Shown one piece after another: positions 8,830 to 17,027 of a DNA stretch of 64,000 nucleotides. Source of the DNA: Pseudomonadota bacterium (GTDB lineage Bacteria; Pseudomonadota; Alphaproteobacteria; Sphingomonadales; Sphingomonadaceae); the NCBI GenBank assembly GCA_023400405.1, contig JAEXFD010000002.1, positions 62,001-126,000 on the forward strand. The letters run 5' to 3'. The number at the start of each line of letters is the position of its first letter. Position 1 is the stretch's first letter. A program made the position numbers and the translations under genes. Below the pieces are notes generated by a model. That model had not been told where the DNA came from and did no database searches. It was given only the letters and a program-made list of their open reading frames with translations.

Positions 8830-11001
8830 ATGAAACCCGTGCTTTTCGCCGCCGCGTTGCTTGCCGCCGCGCCTGCCGCCGGCCAACCAGGCGATCTCGC
8901 CCGCTGGCGCACCGAAGCGGCGCGCGTCACGATCACGCGCGACGATTGGGGCGTCGCGCATGTGAACGGCAAGAGCGACGCCGATGCGGTGTTCGGGATG
9001 ATCTATGCTCAGGCCGAAGACGACTTCAATCGGATCGAGGCCAATTACCTGGCAAGCCTGGGCCGGCTTGCCGAGGCGGAGGGGGAGGGCGCGATCTGGC
9101 AGGATCTGCGCCAGCGGCTGTTCGTCGATCCCGAACGGCTCAAGGCCGATTACGCCAGGAGCCCCGAATGGCTGCGCAAGCTGATGCGGGCCTGGGCGGA
9201 CGGGCTCAACTATTATCTGGCCACCCATCCCGAGGTGAAGCCGCGCGTGCTCACCCGATTCGAGCCGTGGATGGCGCTCAGCTTCTCCGAAGGCAGTATC
9301 GGTGGCGATATCGAGCGCGTGCCGCTGAGCCAGCTCCAGGCCTTTTACGGGCAACAGAAGCTCGCGATGACGGTGGCGGAGCAAGGGCTGACCTTCCGCG
9401 AGCCCAAGGGATCGAACGGCATCGCGATCGCGCCGAGCCATACGCGTGATGGCCACGCGCTGCTGCTGATCAACCCGCACACCAGCTTCTTCTTCCGCTC
9501 GGAGCAGCAGGTGACGAGCGGCGAAGGGCTCAATGCCTATGGCGCGGCGACCTGGGGGCAGTTCTTCATCTATCAGGGCTTCAATGCCCATGCCGGCTGG
9601 ATGCATACCTCGAGCGGCGTCGACAATGTCGACGAGTTTGCCGAGACGATCGTCAGCAACGTGCCCGGCAAGCGCTTCTATCATTATGGCGGCGAAACGC
9701 GTCCGCTGGCGGTCAAGCGGATCACGCTCGCCTATCGCGCCGCCGATGGCAGCCGCGCGCAACGCAGCTTCACGACCTATGCCACGCATCACGGCCCGAT
9801 CGTGCGCGAAGCGGACGGCAAGTGGATCTCGGTCGCGCTGATGAACAGGCCGGTCGAGGCGCTCGAGCAGAGCTTCCTGCGGACCAAGGCACGCGATTAT
9901 GCGGGCTTCATGAGGGTCGCCGAGCGCAAGGCCAACAGCTCGAACAACACCTTGTTCGCCGACGACAAGGGCGAGATCGCGTTCCTGATGCCGCAATTCA
10001 TGCCGATCCGCGACGATCGATTCGATTATCGCAAGCCGGTCGATGGCAGCGACCCGGCAACCGACTGGAAGGGTCTGCACAGCCTCGCCAGCCTGCCGCA
10101 GGTGGTGAACCCGACGAATGGCTGGGCGTACAACTCGAACAACTGGCCGTGGACCGCCGCGGGTGCGGACAGTCCCAAGGCGGCCGACTATCCGCGCTAT
10201 TTCGACCAGGCCGGGGAAAATCCGCGTGGGGCCCATGCGCTCGAAGTGTTGAACGCGCGCCGGGCCTTCACGCCGGAGACGCTGATCGCGGCGGCGTTCG
10301 ATTCGCATCTGCCGGCGTTCGAGCGGCTGCTGCCCGGCCTGGTTGCGGCCTATGACCGGCTGCCCGCCGGCGATCCCGGAAAGGCCCGGCTCGCCGGGCC
10401 GATCGCGCTGCTGAAGGGCTGGGACCGCCGCTGGGGTGCCGACTCGACCGCCACGTCGCTCGCGGTGTTCTGGGGCGAGGCGCTATGGGCGCCCTCGGCC
10501 CAGCCCGCCAAGGACGCCGGCATCCCCGTCTGGGACTGGATGGCGACGCGGGCGAGCGACGCGCAGCGGATCGCAGCGCTGGTCTCGGCGGTCGATCGGC
10601 TGACTGCGGATTTCGGCCGCTGGCAGGTGCCATGGGGCGAGATCAATCGCTTCCAGCGCAACGACGGCGCGATCGTCCAGGCCTTCGACGATGCGAAGCC
10701 GAGCACGCCAGTGCCCTTCACGTCGGCGCAATGGGGCTCGCTCGCCTCGTTCGGGGCCAGGCGCTATCCGGGGACCCGGCGCTATTACGGCACCAGCGGC
10801 AACAGCTTCGTCGCGACCGTCGAATTCGGCCCACGGCTGCGCGCCTGGGCAGTGACCGCGGGGGGCGAAAGCGGACATCCGGACTCGCCGCATTTCCAGG
10901 ATCAGGTGGGTCGCTATGCCAGTGGCCAGCTGCGGCCAGTGTACTTCTATCCGGACGATCTTAGGGGCCATGTCGAACGACGATATCGGCCCGGCAGCTA
11001 G
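8830..11001 (+). CDS. penicillin-acylase-family (Ntn) amidohydrolase
   Basis: A 723-residue exported enzyme with signal peptide MKPVLFAAALLAAAPAAG; the ATG at 8830 is preferred over an extension that starts before the signal. The family opening VTITRDDWGVAHVNG and the processing site GSNG are present. S195 would become the N-terminal nucleophile of the beta chain after self-cleavage, followed by HALLLINPHTSFFF. The approximately 190-residue alpha segment fits the family. Members hydrolyse amides such as beta-lactams, aculeacin or acyl-homoserine lactones; which applies here cannot be told from sequence. Its stop overlaps that of the convergent membrane protein gene. Confidence 0.93.
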   Translation: MKPVLFAAALLAAAPAAGQPGDLARWRTEAARVTITRDDWGVAHVNGKSDADAVFGMIYAQAEDDFNRIEANYLASLGRLAEAEGEGAIWQDLRQRLFVDPERLKADYARSPEWLRKLMRAWADGLNYYLATHPEVKPRVLTRFEPWMALSFSEGSIGGDIERVPLSQLQAFYGQQKLAMTVAEQGLTFREPKGSNGIAIAPSHTRDGHALLLINPHTSFFFRSEQQVTSGEGLNAYGAATWGQFFIYQGFNAHAGWMHTSSGVDNVDEFAETIVSNVPGKRFYHYGGETRPLAVKRITLAYRAADGSRAQRSFTTYATHHGPIVREADGKWISVALMNRPVEALEQSFLRTKARDYAGFMRVAERKANSSNNTLFADDKGEIAFLMPQFMPIRDDRFDYRKPVDGSDPATDWKGLHSLASLPQVVNPTNGWAYNSNNWPWTAAGADSPKAADYPRYFDQAGENPRGAHALEVLNARRAFTPETLIAAAFDSHLPAFERLLPGLVAAYDRLPAGDPGKARLAGPIALLKGWDRRWGADSTATSLAVFWGEALWAPSAQPAKDAGIPVWDWMATRASDAQRIAALVSAVDRLTADFGRWQVPWGEINRFQRNDGAIVQAFDDAKPSTPVPFTSAQWGSLASFGARRYPGTRRYYGTSGNSFVATVEFGPRLRAWAVTAGGESGHPDSPHFQDQVGRYASGQLRPVYFYPDDLRGHVERRYRPGS

Positions 11002-11231
11002 TCGCGTTCTTCTTCCCGCGCCCGGCGCAACAGGCTGCGGCCCCAGCTGAACAGCCCCAGTCCCACTGCAAAGGGGACGCCGCCGATCATCCCGACCAGG
11101 AAGAGCATTTCGAGCAGCCCAGCGCCGCCCCCCCCGGCGACGGTGGCCAACACCGCGAGCGAGCACAGGCCGCTCGCGCCGGCGATCAGCAGGCCGACCG
11201 CGACCAGGATGCCGCCGAACAATGCCTTCAT
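10998..11231 (-). CDS. small two-TM membrane protein, last gene of dinB operon
   Basis: A 77-residue protein with two hydrophobic segments, residues about 4-32 and 42-62, and a basic/acidic cytoplasmic tail (SLLRRAREEERD). Its ATG overlaps the stop of the radical SAM gene (ATGA), so it is cotranslated with it. I do not recognise the family. Its position suggests it could assist the membrane-lipid chemistry proposed for the neighbours, but it has no catalytic motif. Confidence 0.75.
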   Translation of the reverse strand: MKALFGGILVAVGLLIAGASGLCSLAVLATVAGGGGAGLLEMLFLVGMIGGVPFAVGLGLFSWGRSLLRRAREEERD

Positions 11232-12703
11232 CGCGTCCCTGCCTTGGCGAGCGCCCGATGCCGCGCGAGCACGCCCGCGCCCTCGGCCCCGTCGCGATAG
11301 AATGTGTTGTAGGTGTCGAACGGAATGATCGCGCCCTCCGGCGTGACGAAATGGACGCAGCTGCGCTTCACGGTGCCCAGATCGAAATTATAGCGATCGA
11401 GGAATTGCAGGATCACCACGCGGAAGCTGTTCGCATAGCTGAGCTGCTCCGGCACCATCGCCTGGGGCAGGCAGCAGAGCAGGCCTGCCAGCTTCTCTTC
11501 GGTATTGGCCTGGGCCGTGGCGAGCGAAAGCAGGTCGAGGATGCGGGCGCGCAGCGCGGGATGCGCTTCGTAGCTGATCGTGTTGGGGCCGCTCAGGATC
11601 ATCTCGCGTGGCAATAGCGACGTGATCGGCGTGACGTTCGGCCCGTCGCGCAGGCCATAGCCGATGCAGATCTGGTCGGGATTGCAGGGCAGGGGGATCA
11701 TGTCCTCCAGCCCGAACACGCCCGCCTTGGCGACTTCGCGGCGGATCTGCGTCAGCAGCACGCGATTGGCGTCGCCGTCGAAGCCCTGGTTGCGCCCGGC
11801 GTCCTGCACCGGCTGGAACGTGACCCCGCGCACGCAGCGCCAGTTCAGCGCCTCGCGGACGATGTCGGCGATTTCGCCGTCATTGACGCCGCGCTTCACC
11901 ACTGCGACGAGCGTGGTGGAAAGGCCGACGGCTTCGAGCGTTTCGAGCGCCTGGCGGCGGATGCGCGAGAGCCGCGCGCCGCGCAGGTCGATCAGTGCGT
12001 CGTCGTTCATCGAATCGAATTGCAGATAGACTTCGAGCCGCGGGGCATAGCTGGCGAGCCGGGCGACGAATTCGGGGTCCTGCGCGATGCGGACGCCGTT
12101 GGTGTTGATCATCACATGGCGGATCGGGCGGCGCTTCACCGCATCGAGCACCGCGAAGAAATCGGGGTGGATCGTCGGTTCGCCGCCGGAGAGCTGGACG
12201 AGATCGGGCTCGCCCTCGCTTTCGACCAGCGCGTCGAGCATCGCCTCGATCTCGGCGAGCGGGCGGTGGCTGCCGTGCACGTCGGTCGCGTTCGCGAAGC
12301 AGACCGGGCAGGCGAGATTGCAGGCCTGGTTGATCTCGACGATCGCCAGGCAGCTATGCTGCTCGTGATCGGGGCAGAGGCCGCAATCGAACGGGCACCC
12401 CGCCTCGGTGCGGGTCTGCGCCGTGAGCGGGCGGTCGCCCGGCTTGATCCACAATTTCTGCTGGCGCCAATAATCGATGTCGTCGCTGATCAGCGTCTTC
12501 TGCACGCCGTGCGCGAGGCAGCGCTTCAGATACCAGACGCACTCCTCCTCAAGGATGATCTTGGCGGGGGCGGGCTCGAGGCAGGTCTCGCACAGGCTGG
12601 TGGTCTGGCCGTGGAAGACATAGGGCGCCGCCTTGCGCGCGAACGGCTCAGCCGGCGCCTCCGGCGGGAGCAGGCTCGTCACGTCGCCACCAGACAATCC
12701 CAT
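11228..12703 (-). CDS. radical SAM protein related to tetraether lipid synthase (Tes/COG1964)
   Basis: A 491-residue radical SAM enzyme. The SAM cluster motif CNLACPVC has Cys at 128, 132 and 135, followed by LSGGEPTIHPDFF. Ahead of it are a rubredoxin-like Cys block (SLCETCLEPAPAKI ... CLAHG) and a GCPFDCGLCPDHEQHSC segment. More Cys near the C-terminus (CNPDQICIGYG, LLCCLP, SCVHF) could hold auxiliary clusters. This arrangement is what I know of the archaeal Tes family, which joins lipid tails by C-C bonds; the bacterial substrate is unknown. It overlaps the Lgt-like gene by 56 nt; a shorter start is possible. Likely acts at the membrane surface. Confidence 0.9.
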   Translation of the reverse strand: MGLSGGDVTSLLPPEAPAEPFARKAAPYVFHGQTTSLCETCLEPAPAKIILEEECVWYLKRCLAHGVQKTLISDDIDYWRQQKLWIKPGDRPLTAQTRTEAGCPFDCGLCPDHEQHSCLAIVEINQACNLACPVCFANATDVHGSHRPLAEIEAMLDALVESEGEPDLVQLSGGEPTIHPDFFAVLDAVKRRPIRHVMINTNGVRIAQDPEFVARLASYAPRLEVYLQFDSMNDDALIDLRGARLSRIRRQALETLEAVGLSTTLVAVVKRGVNDGEIADIVREALNWRCVRGVTFQPVQDAGRNQGFDGDANRVLLTQIRREVAKAGVFGLEDMIPLPCNPDQICIGYGLRDGPNVTPITSLLPREMILSGPNTISYEAHPALRARILDLLSLATAQANTEEKLAGLLCCLPQAMVPEQLSYANSFRVVILQFLDRYNFDLGTVKRSCVHFVTPEGAIIPFDTYNTFYRDGAEGAGVLARHRALAKAGTR

Positions 12704-13376
12704 AGACGAACAGCCCCAGCATCAGGAAGTGGAAGAGATTGAACGGCCCGATCAGCGGCGGATAGGGCTTCAGGAACTCCCACGCGAAACGCTGGGCAGC
12801 ATAGACGCAAATCAGCGCATGGAAAGCATGCGTGCGCGCCCAGTGCCGGCCGCGGCTCCGCGCGCGCAGATAGACGAGCAGGAAGGCGAGCATCGTCAGC
12901 GATTCGTAGAGCTGCACCGGATGCCGGCCGATCCCGTCGCCCAGGTCGACTGCCCAAGGCAGGCGCGTCGGGACGCCATAGGTGCGATCGGTGAGGCCGG
13001 CGAACAGGCAGCCGAGCCGCCCCACCGCGATGCCGAGCGCGAGCGGGGCGACGAAGGCGCCGCCGGTCGAGCCGCGCACGCCGTGCCGCCATTTCCACAG
13101 CTCGACGCCCAGGATGGCGCCGGCCAGCGCCCCGGCAATGCTGTGCGAGGGCACGATGCGGCCCGCCTCGGTCGGGTTGAGCGTGCCGGCCAGCCAGGCG
13201 CCGAAGATGCCCGTGAGCGCCAGGGTGACGAAATAGCTCGGCTCGGTCCGCCGGGCGAGCTGCTGTGCCTCGTCCGGCCAGCGGCGATATTGCCAGCGCG
13301 CCATCAGCGCTGCGGCCATCCATGCACCGAGATCGCCGAGGTAATGCGCCCACGGCGCGGTGGGCACGACGATCAT
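12648..13376 (-). CDS. Lgt-like (prolipoprotein diacylglyceryl transferase family) membrane protein
   Basis: A 242-residue protein with about seven membrane segments. It shares the Lgt hallmark regions: PSHSIAGALAGAILG, a GRLGCLFAGLTDRTYG block containing the conserved Arg/Gly/Cys, and GRHPVQLYESL near the C-terminal third. Lgt moves a diacylglyceryl group from phosphatidylglycerol to lipoprotein Cys. This copy is unlikely to be the housekeeping lgt because it sits between dinB and a Tes-like radical SAM gene and is shorter than usual Lgt. A role in transferring or handling a lipid moiety is inferred. ATGA overlap with dinB; 56-nt overlap with the radical SAM gene. Confidence 0.85.
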   Translation of the reverse strand: MIVVPTAPWAHYLGDLGAWMAAALMARWQYRRWPDEAQQLARRTEPSYFVTLALTGIFGAWLAGTLNPTEAGRIVPSHSIAGALAGAILGVELWKWRHGVRGSTGGAFVAPLALGIAVGRLGCLFAGLTDRTYGVPTRLPWAVDLGDGIGRHPVQLYESLTMLAFLLVYLRARSRGRHWARTHAFHALICVYAAQRFAWEFLKPYPPLIGPFNLFHFLMLGLFVYGIVWWRRDEPAPAGGAG

Positions 13377-14464
13377 GTCTCGCCTGCCCGCGCATCGAAG
13401 GCCAAGGGCAATTCGTCGCCGCTACGCTCGCCGAAATTCGAGACGGTCACGCCGACCAGCCGGATGCCCTTTGGCGTCGGCAGCAGCGATCGGATCAGCC
13501 CCAGGCTCATCTCGCGCAGCGCGTCCCGGCGATCGACCAGTCCGGCGGAGAGGCTGCGGCTGCGGGTGATGATCTGGAAATCGGCATATTTGACCTTCAC
13601 CGTCACCGTCCGCCCGAATGCTTGTGCCTTGTCGCACCAGGCCCACACTTCCTCGGCCATTTCGAGCACGCCGGCTTCGATCTCGGCATCGAGCAGGAGG
13701 TCGCGGTCGAAGGTCGTCTCGGACCCCGAGGACTTGCGGACGCGGTCCGCCTCGACCGGGCGATCGTCCTCGCCGCGGGCGATGCCGTAATACCAATCGG
13801 CGGCGCTGCCGAAGTGCGCGCGGAGGAACTCGATCGGCTTGGCGCGCAGGTCGGCGCCGGTCTCGATGCCGAGCACCTGCATCTTGCGCGCGGTGACCGG
13901 TCCCACGCCGTGGAAGCGCTTGACCGGCAGCGTCTCGACCCAGGCTGCGCCCATTTCCGGCGTCACCGCAAACTGGCCGTTGGGCTTGCGATGGTCCGAG
14001 GCGAGCTTGGCGAGGAACTTGTTGTACGAGATGCCGGCCGAGGCGGTGAGACCCGTCTCGGCGAGGATGCGCGCGCGGATTTCCTTGGCCGTGGCCCAGG
14101 CGGTCTCGATGCCGCGGCGGTTTTCGGTGACGTCGAGATAGGCCTCGTCGAGCGAGAGCGGCTGGATCAGCGGCGTATAGTCGGCGAAGATCGCATGGAG
14201 CTGCTTCGAGACCGCGCGATAGACGTCGAAGCGCGGCTTGACGAAGACGAGTTCCGGGCAGCGCCGCTGCGCCGTCACCGAGGGCAAAGCCGAGCGCACG
14301 CCGAACTGGCGTGCCTCATAGCTCGCCGCCGCCACCACGCCCCGCGCCGCGGCATAGCCCACCGCAACCGGCCGCCCGCGCAGCGACGGATCGTCGCGCT
14401 GCTCCACCGACGCGTAGAACGCGTCCATATCGACATGGATGATCTTGCGGACCGGCGCGGCCAT
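13373..14464 (-). CDS. dinB: DNA polymerase IV (Y family)
   Basis: A 363-residue translesion polymerase. The catalytic palm begins IIHVDMDAFYASVEQRDDP and contains the second acidic site PLSLDEAYLDVTE, both diagnostic of DinB. A thumb helix-hairpin-helix region (FHGVGPVTARKMQVLGI) and the little-finger domain follow. There is no obvious clamp-binding peptide at the C-terminus beyond a possible LPLAFDA. It is the first gene of a run that continues through the Lgt-like and radical SAM genes with an ATGA overlap, an unusual partnership. No LexA box was recognised upstream. Confidence 0.96.
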   Translation of the reverse strand: MAAPVRKIIHVDMDAFYASVEQRDDPSLRGRPVAVGYAAARGVVAAASYEARQFGVRSALPSVTAQRRCPELVFVKPRFDVYRAVSKQLHAIFADYTPLIQPLSLDEAYLDVTENRRGIETAWATAKEIRARILAETGLTASAGISYNKFLAKLASDHRKPNGQFAVTPEMGAAWVETLPVKRFHGVGPVTARKMQVLGIETGADLRAKPIEFLRAHFGSAADWYYGIARGEDDRPVEADRVRKSSGSETTFDRDLLLDAEIEAGVLEMAEEVWAWCDKAQAFGRTVTVKVKYADFQIITRSRSLSAGLVDRRDALREMSLGLIRSLLPTPKGIRLVGVTVSNFGERSGDELPLAFDARAGET

Positions 14465-14610
14465 GCCGCTTCCTTAGCTCAGGGAGAACGGAGTGGGAAC
14501 GGCGGATCGTCGTCGGGAGGCCGGCCGTCGCGGCCGGGTTGGCAGTGGACCGGCGCTCGGACATAAGCCCATCGAGCGCATCGGTGCGCTTCGGTTCTGA
14601 GGGGAGTTTC

Positions 14611-15183
14611 ATGACCAGGTTCGCAACTCGCGTCGCGCTGGCGACGGCCGCGTCGCTGTCGTTCGTAGGCGCCGCCGCCGCGCAGGACAGCGATGGCGAG
14701 GACCATCCCCTGCTGCCCCGCTATCCCGGCGCGGAGATCGACGGCTATCGTGCGCCGTCGCTGGATCAGATCGTCATGCCGACCGGTCCGATCGCCAACG
14801 AGGAGGCGCAGACCAATCGGCGCGTCCTGGAGGGACAGGTCACCCATATCGATTATCGCGTGAAGCCGGCGACCGCGCCGCTGCAGATCGAACGCTATTA
14901 TACCGGCCTTCTCGGCAAGGCGGGGTTCGAGACGGTCTATTCGTGCGTGGGCCGCGCGTGCGGCAATGCGATGGGCGCCTTGATCCTCAATTCGGGCAAG
15001 GTCGCGCCCACGGGGCTTGCCGACGGCCTGTTCAACGATGGGATCCGGGTGGTCATCGCCCGCCGCGAGGACAGCTGGGTGCTGCTTCACATCGCGCAGG
15101 GCCCGGACCGAACCCAGATTTTCGAATCGGTGGTCGAAGGTGCGCACAATGCGGCGGACGGCGCCCGCCATGTGGAGCTTTAG
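14611..15183 (+). CDS. exported DUF4892-like protein
   Basis: A 190-residue product with signal peptide MTRFATRVALATAASLSFVGAAAAQ; the ATG is preceded by GAGGGGAG, and a longer in-frame ORF starts before the signal. The mature part (YPGAEIDGYRAPSLDQIVMP ... YYTGLLGKAGFETVYSCVGRACG) resembles DUF4892, with two nearby Cys likely to form a disulfide. Family members often continue into an OmpA-like domain; this one stops after the DUF. Likely periplasmic or outer-membrane associated; function unknown. Family assignment from memory of motif pattern. Confidence 0.75.
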   Translation: MTRFATRVALATAASLSFVGAAAAQDSDGEDHPLLPRYPGAEIDGYRAPSLDQIVMPTGPIANEEAQTNRRVLEGQVTHIDYRVKPATAPLQIERYYTGLLGKAGFETVYSCVGRACGNAMGALILNSGKVAPTGLADGLFNDGIRVVIARREDSWVLLHIAQGPDRTQIFESVVEGAHNAADGARHVEL

Positions 15184-15211
15184 ATCAACGCGATGCCGCT
15201 GAGGAAGGAGA

Positions 15212-15287
15212 TGGTGCCCAGGGGCGGGATCGAACCACCGACACTGCGATTTTCAGTCGCATGCTCTACCAACTGAGCTACCTGGGC
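15212..15287 (-). tRNA. tRNA-Phe(GAA)
   Basis: 76 nt with encoded CCA. On the minus strand the acceptor is GCCCAGG/CCTGGGC, the D arm AGCTCAGTTGGTAGAGC, the anticodon stem-loop TGCGA-CTGAAAA-TCGCA (anticodon GAA) and the T arm GTGGTTCGATCCCGC. It lies 30 bp downstream of yacG on the same strand and may be part of the infA-yacG transcript. Confidence 0.97.
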
Positions 15288-15317
15288 ACACCAGCGAACC
15301 GCTGGGGAGCGGGCCTC

Positions 15318-15503
15318 TTAGTCGGGCGAATCGGTGCTGTCCAGCCCAGTTTGCGACTCCGGATCGGCCGGCGCGCCGGGCAGGCGATAGCCCTCGCCCA
15401 ACCATTTCAGCAGGTCGCGATCCTTGCAGCCGCGGCTGCAAAAAGGGGCGTGTTCGGGATCGGTCGGCTTGCCGCAGAGCGGGCAGCCCTTTTGCTTGGT
15501 CAA
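15318..15503 (-). CDS. yacG: YacG, zinc-binding DNA gyrase inhibitor
   Basis: A 61-residue protein with the YacG zinc site GCPLCGKP ... FCSRGCKDRDLLKWL (C-x2-C and C-x3-C). The family binds GyrB and blocks gyrase. The start is TTG at 15503, preceded by AAGGAG (7-nt gap) that overlaps the end of the RNase gene; the longer open frame upstream runs through that gene and is not real. The C-terminus is acidic. Fourth gene of the infA-maf-RNase-yacG unit. Confidence 0.9.
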   Translation of the reverse strand: MTKQKGCPLCGKPTDPEHAPFCSRGCKDRDLLKWLGEGYRLPGAPADPESQTGLDSTDSPD

Positions 15504-15507
15504 CGCT

Positions 15508-16452
15508 TCACTCCTTCGCGGTGACGAACTCGGTTCGCCCGCCGATGCGCCGCGCCAGCTCTTCGGTCCAGCCCGGCTGCTGGGCGAGCCGGCGGGCGAT
15601 GCTCTTGAGTACCATATGGGTAGCCGGCGGCGGCGGGGGAAGCCGCTCGATGCGGCGCAGCTCGGCGCGAGTCGCCGCGCCGGCGGGATCGGCGCGGAGC
15701 CGTTCGGGCAGCGAGGGGCGCACGCGCGGGCGGACGATCTGGAGGAAGCCGAAGCCGTTGACCGCGGTGCGTTCGAAGGGCTGGGGCAACGCCGCGTCGA
15801 TCGCCTCGGCCACGGCCTGGCGCGCGGCCTTGCCGGCAAGGGTGGGGAAATCGATGCCGATCGATCCGGCGATGCCGTGCCGTTCGATCGCGCGCGCGAC
15901 GGCATGGGCGGCGGCGACCGCCAGCGGTTCGAGCGGGCCGCTGCCGTCGACGTCGAACAGCGCCATTGCCGGCGTGGGCGACAGGCGCAGGGCGCCGCCC
16001 GGAAAGGCGATCTCGCCGGTCATCGCCTCTTCGAGGACTTCCGACCAGCCGGCCTCCTCGAGCGCGTCGGGCTCATGCGCGCGCAGGGTTCGCACGGGAT
16101 AGCCCGTCGCGGCGATGCGATCGAGCAGCGAGGGCCCGTCACCCAGGGGCTCGTCGCTGGGCACGGCCTTGGGCAGCTTGGCGCGGCCGGGTTCGGGAAT
16201 CGCCTCGCGCACGATCTTGACGCGCAATCTGGCGCCCTGGGTGACCGAAGCGGGGATGTGGTCGCACAGCGCCTCGCCGCCGCCGTCGAGCGCGACCAGC
16301 TTGGCGGCCTTGTCGATCAGCCGCGCCTCGCGCACCGCGCCGGCGCGGGGGCCGGTGCCTTCGAGCTCGATCCGCGCCTTCCAGATGCTGCCGCGCGCGA
16401 CCAGGGCGGCGCGGTTCTCGCCGATCCCGGCCTCGTACAGCCACTCAGCCAA
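15508..16452 (-). CDS. compact RNase E/G-family protein
   Basis: A 314-residue protein related to the catalytic core of RNase E/G. The two metal-binding aspartates appear conserved in ALFDVDGSG and SIGIDFPTL, matching the RNase E IDINS and IDFIDM sites. The usual 480-plus residues are reduced here, and the CPxCxG zinc-link that holds RNase E/G dimers is absent after the core. The start is TTG at 16452, overlapping the maf stop (LAEWLYEAGIGENRAAL); upstream in-frame sequence is maf in another frame. Function in RNA processing is likely but the reduced form may have a narrower role. Confidence 0.82.
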   Translation of the reverse strand: MAEWLYEAGIGENRAALVARGSIWKARIELEGTGPRAGAVREARLIDKAAKLVALDGGGEALCDHIPASVTQGARLRVKIVREAIPEPGRAKLPKAVPSDEPLGDGPSLLDRIAATGYPVRTLRAHEPDALEEAGWSEVLEEAMTGEIAFPGGALRLSPTPAMALFDVDGSGPLEPLAVAAAHAVARAIERHGIAGSIGIDFPTLAGKAARQAVAEAIDAALPQPFERTAVNGFGFLQIVRPRVRPSLPERLRADPAGAATRAELRRIERLPPPPPATHMVLKSIARRLAQQPGWTEELARRIGGRTEFVTAKE

Positions 16453-17020
16453 GCGGGTATCCCGCGGCCGAGAGCAGCGCGCGCGTTTCGAACACCGGCA
16501 GGCCGACCACGCCCGAATGGCTTCCGGAGAGGAAGCGGACGAACGCCTCCGCCCGGCCCTGGATGGCATAGCCGCCGGCCTTGCCCATGCCCTCGCCGCT
16601 GGCGACATAGCCATCGATCTCGGCCTCGGTCAGCCGCTTGAACGCGACAACGGTATCGGAAATCCGCGTGCGCGCGCGGCCGTCCGCGCCGATCAGGCAG
16701 ACCGCGGAGAGGCAATGGTGGCGCCGGCCCGAAAGCAGCGCGAGCATGCGGCGCAGATCGGCTTCGTCCGCCGGCTTGCCGAGGATGCGGCGGCCGACCG
16801 CGATGGTGGTGTCCCCCGCAAGCACGATCTCGTCCGCGGCACGCTCAACAGCATGCGCCTTGTCGATCGCAACGCGCAGGACATAGGCACGGGGGAGCTC
16901 GCCAGAGCGCGGGTCCTCGTCGACGTCCGGTGCCGCCACGCGCGCGGGGACGGCGCCGATCCGCGTGAGCAGATCGAGCCGGCGGGGCGAAGTGGACGCG
17001 AGCACGAGCCGCAAGGGCAC
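16445..17020 (-). CDS. maf: Maf-family nucleotide pyrophosphatase
   Basis: A 191-residue house-cleaning NTP pyrophosphatase. Family marks: LVLASTSPRRLDLL at the N-terminus, then DVDEDP, LAGDTTIAVGRRILGKP (catalytic Asp) and GKAGGYAIQGRAEAFV. The protein hydrolyses modified or non-canonical nucleotides; the exact subfamily (dTTP/UTP or m7GTP) cannot be told. It starts with GTG, 7 bp after the infA stop, and its stop overlaps the RNase start. Confidence 0.93.
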   Translation of the reverse strand: MPLRLVLASTSPRRLDLLTRIGAVPARVAAPDVDEDPRSGELPRAYVLRVAIDKAHAVERAADEIVLAGDTTIAVGRRILGKPADEADLRRMLALLSGRRHHCLSAVCLIGADGRARTRISDTVVAFKRLTEAEIDGYVASGEGMGKAGGYAIQGRAEAFVRFLSGSHSGVVGLPVFETRALLSAAGYPLG

Positions 17021-17027
17021 GAACCGC

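Noticed and set aside
6379..10308. 1309-codon open frame on the minus strand
   Set aside because: It lies antisense to the AraC, S41 and acylase genes, is Arg-rich with no domain, and arises from GC-rich codon bias.
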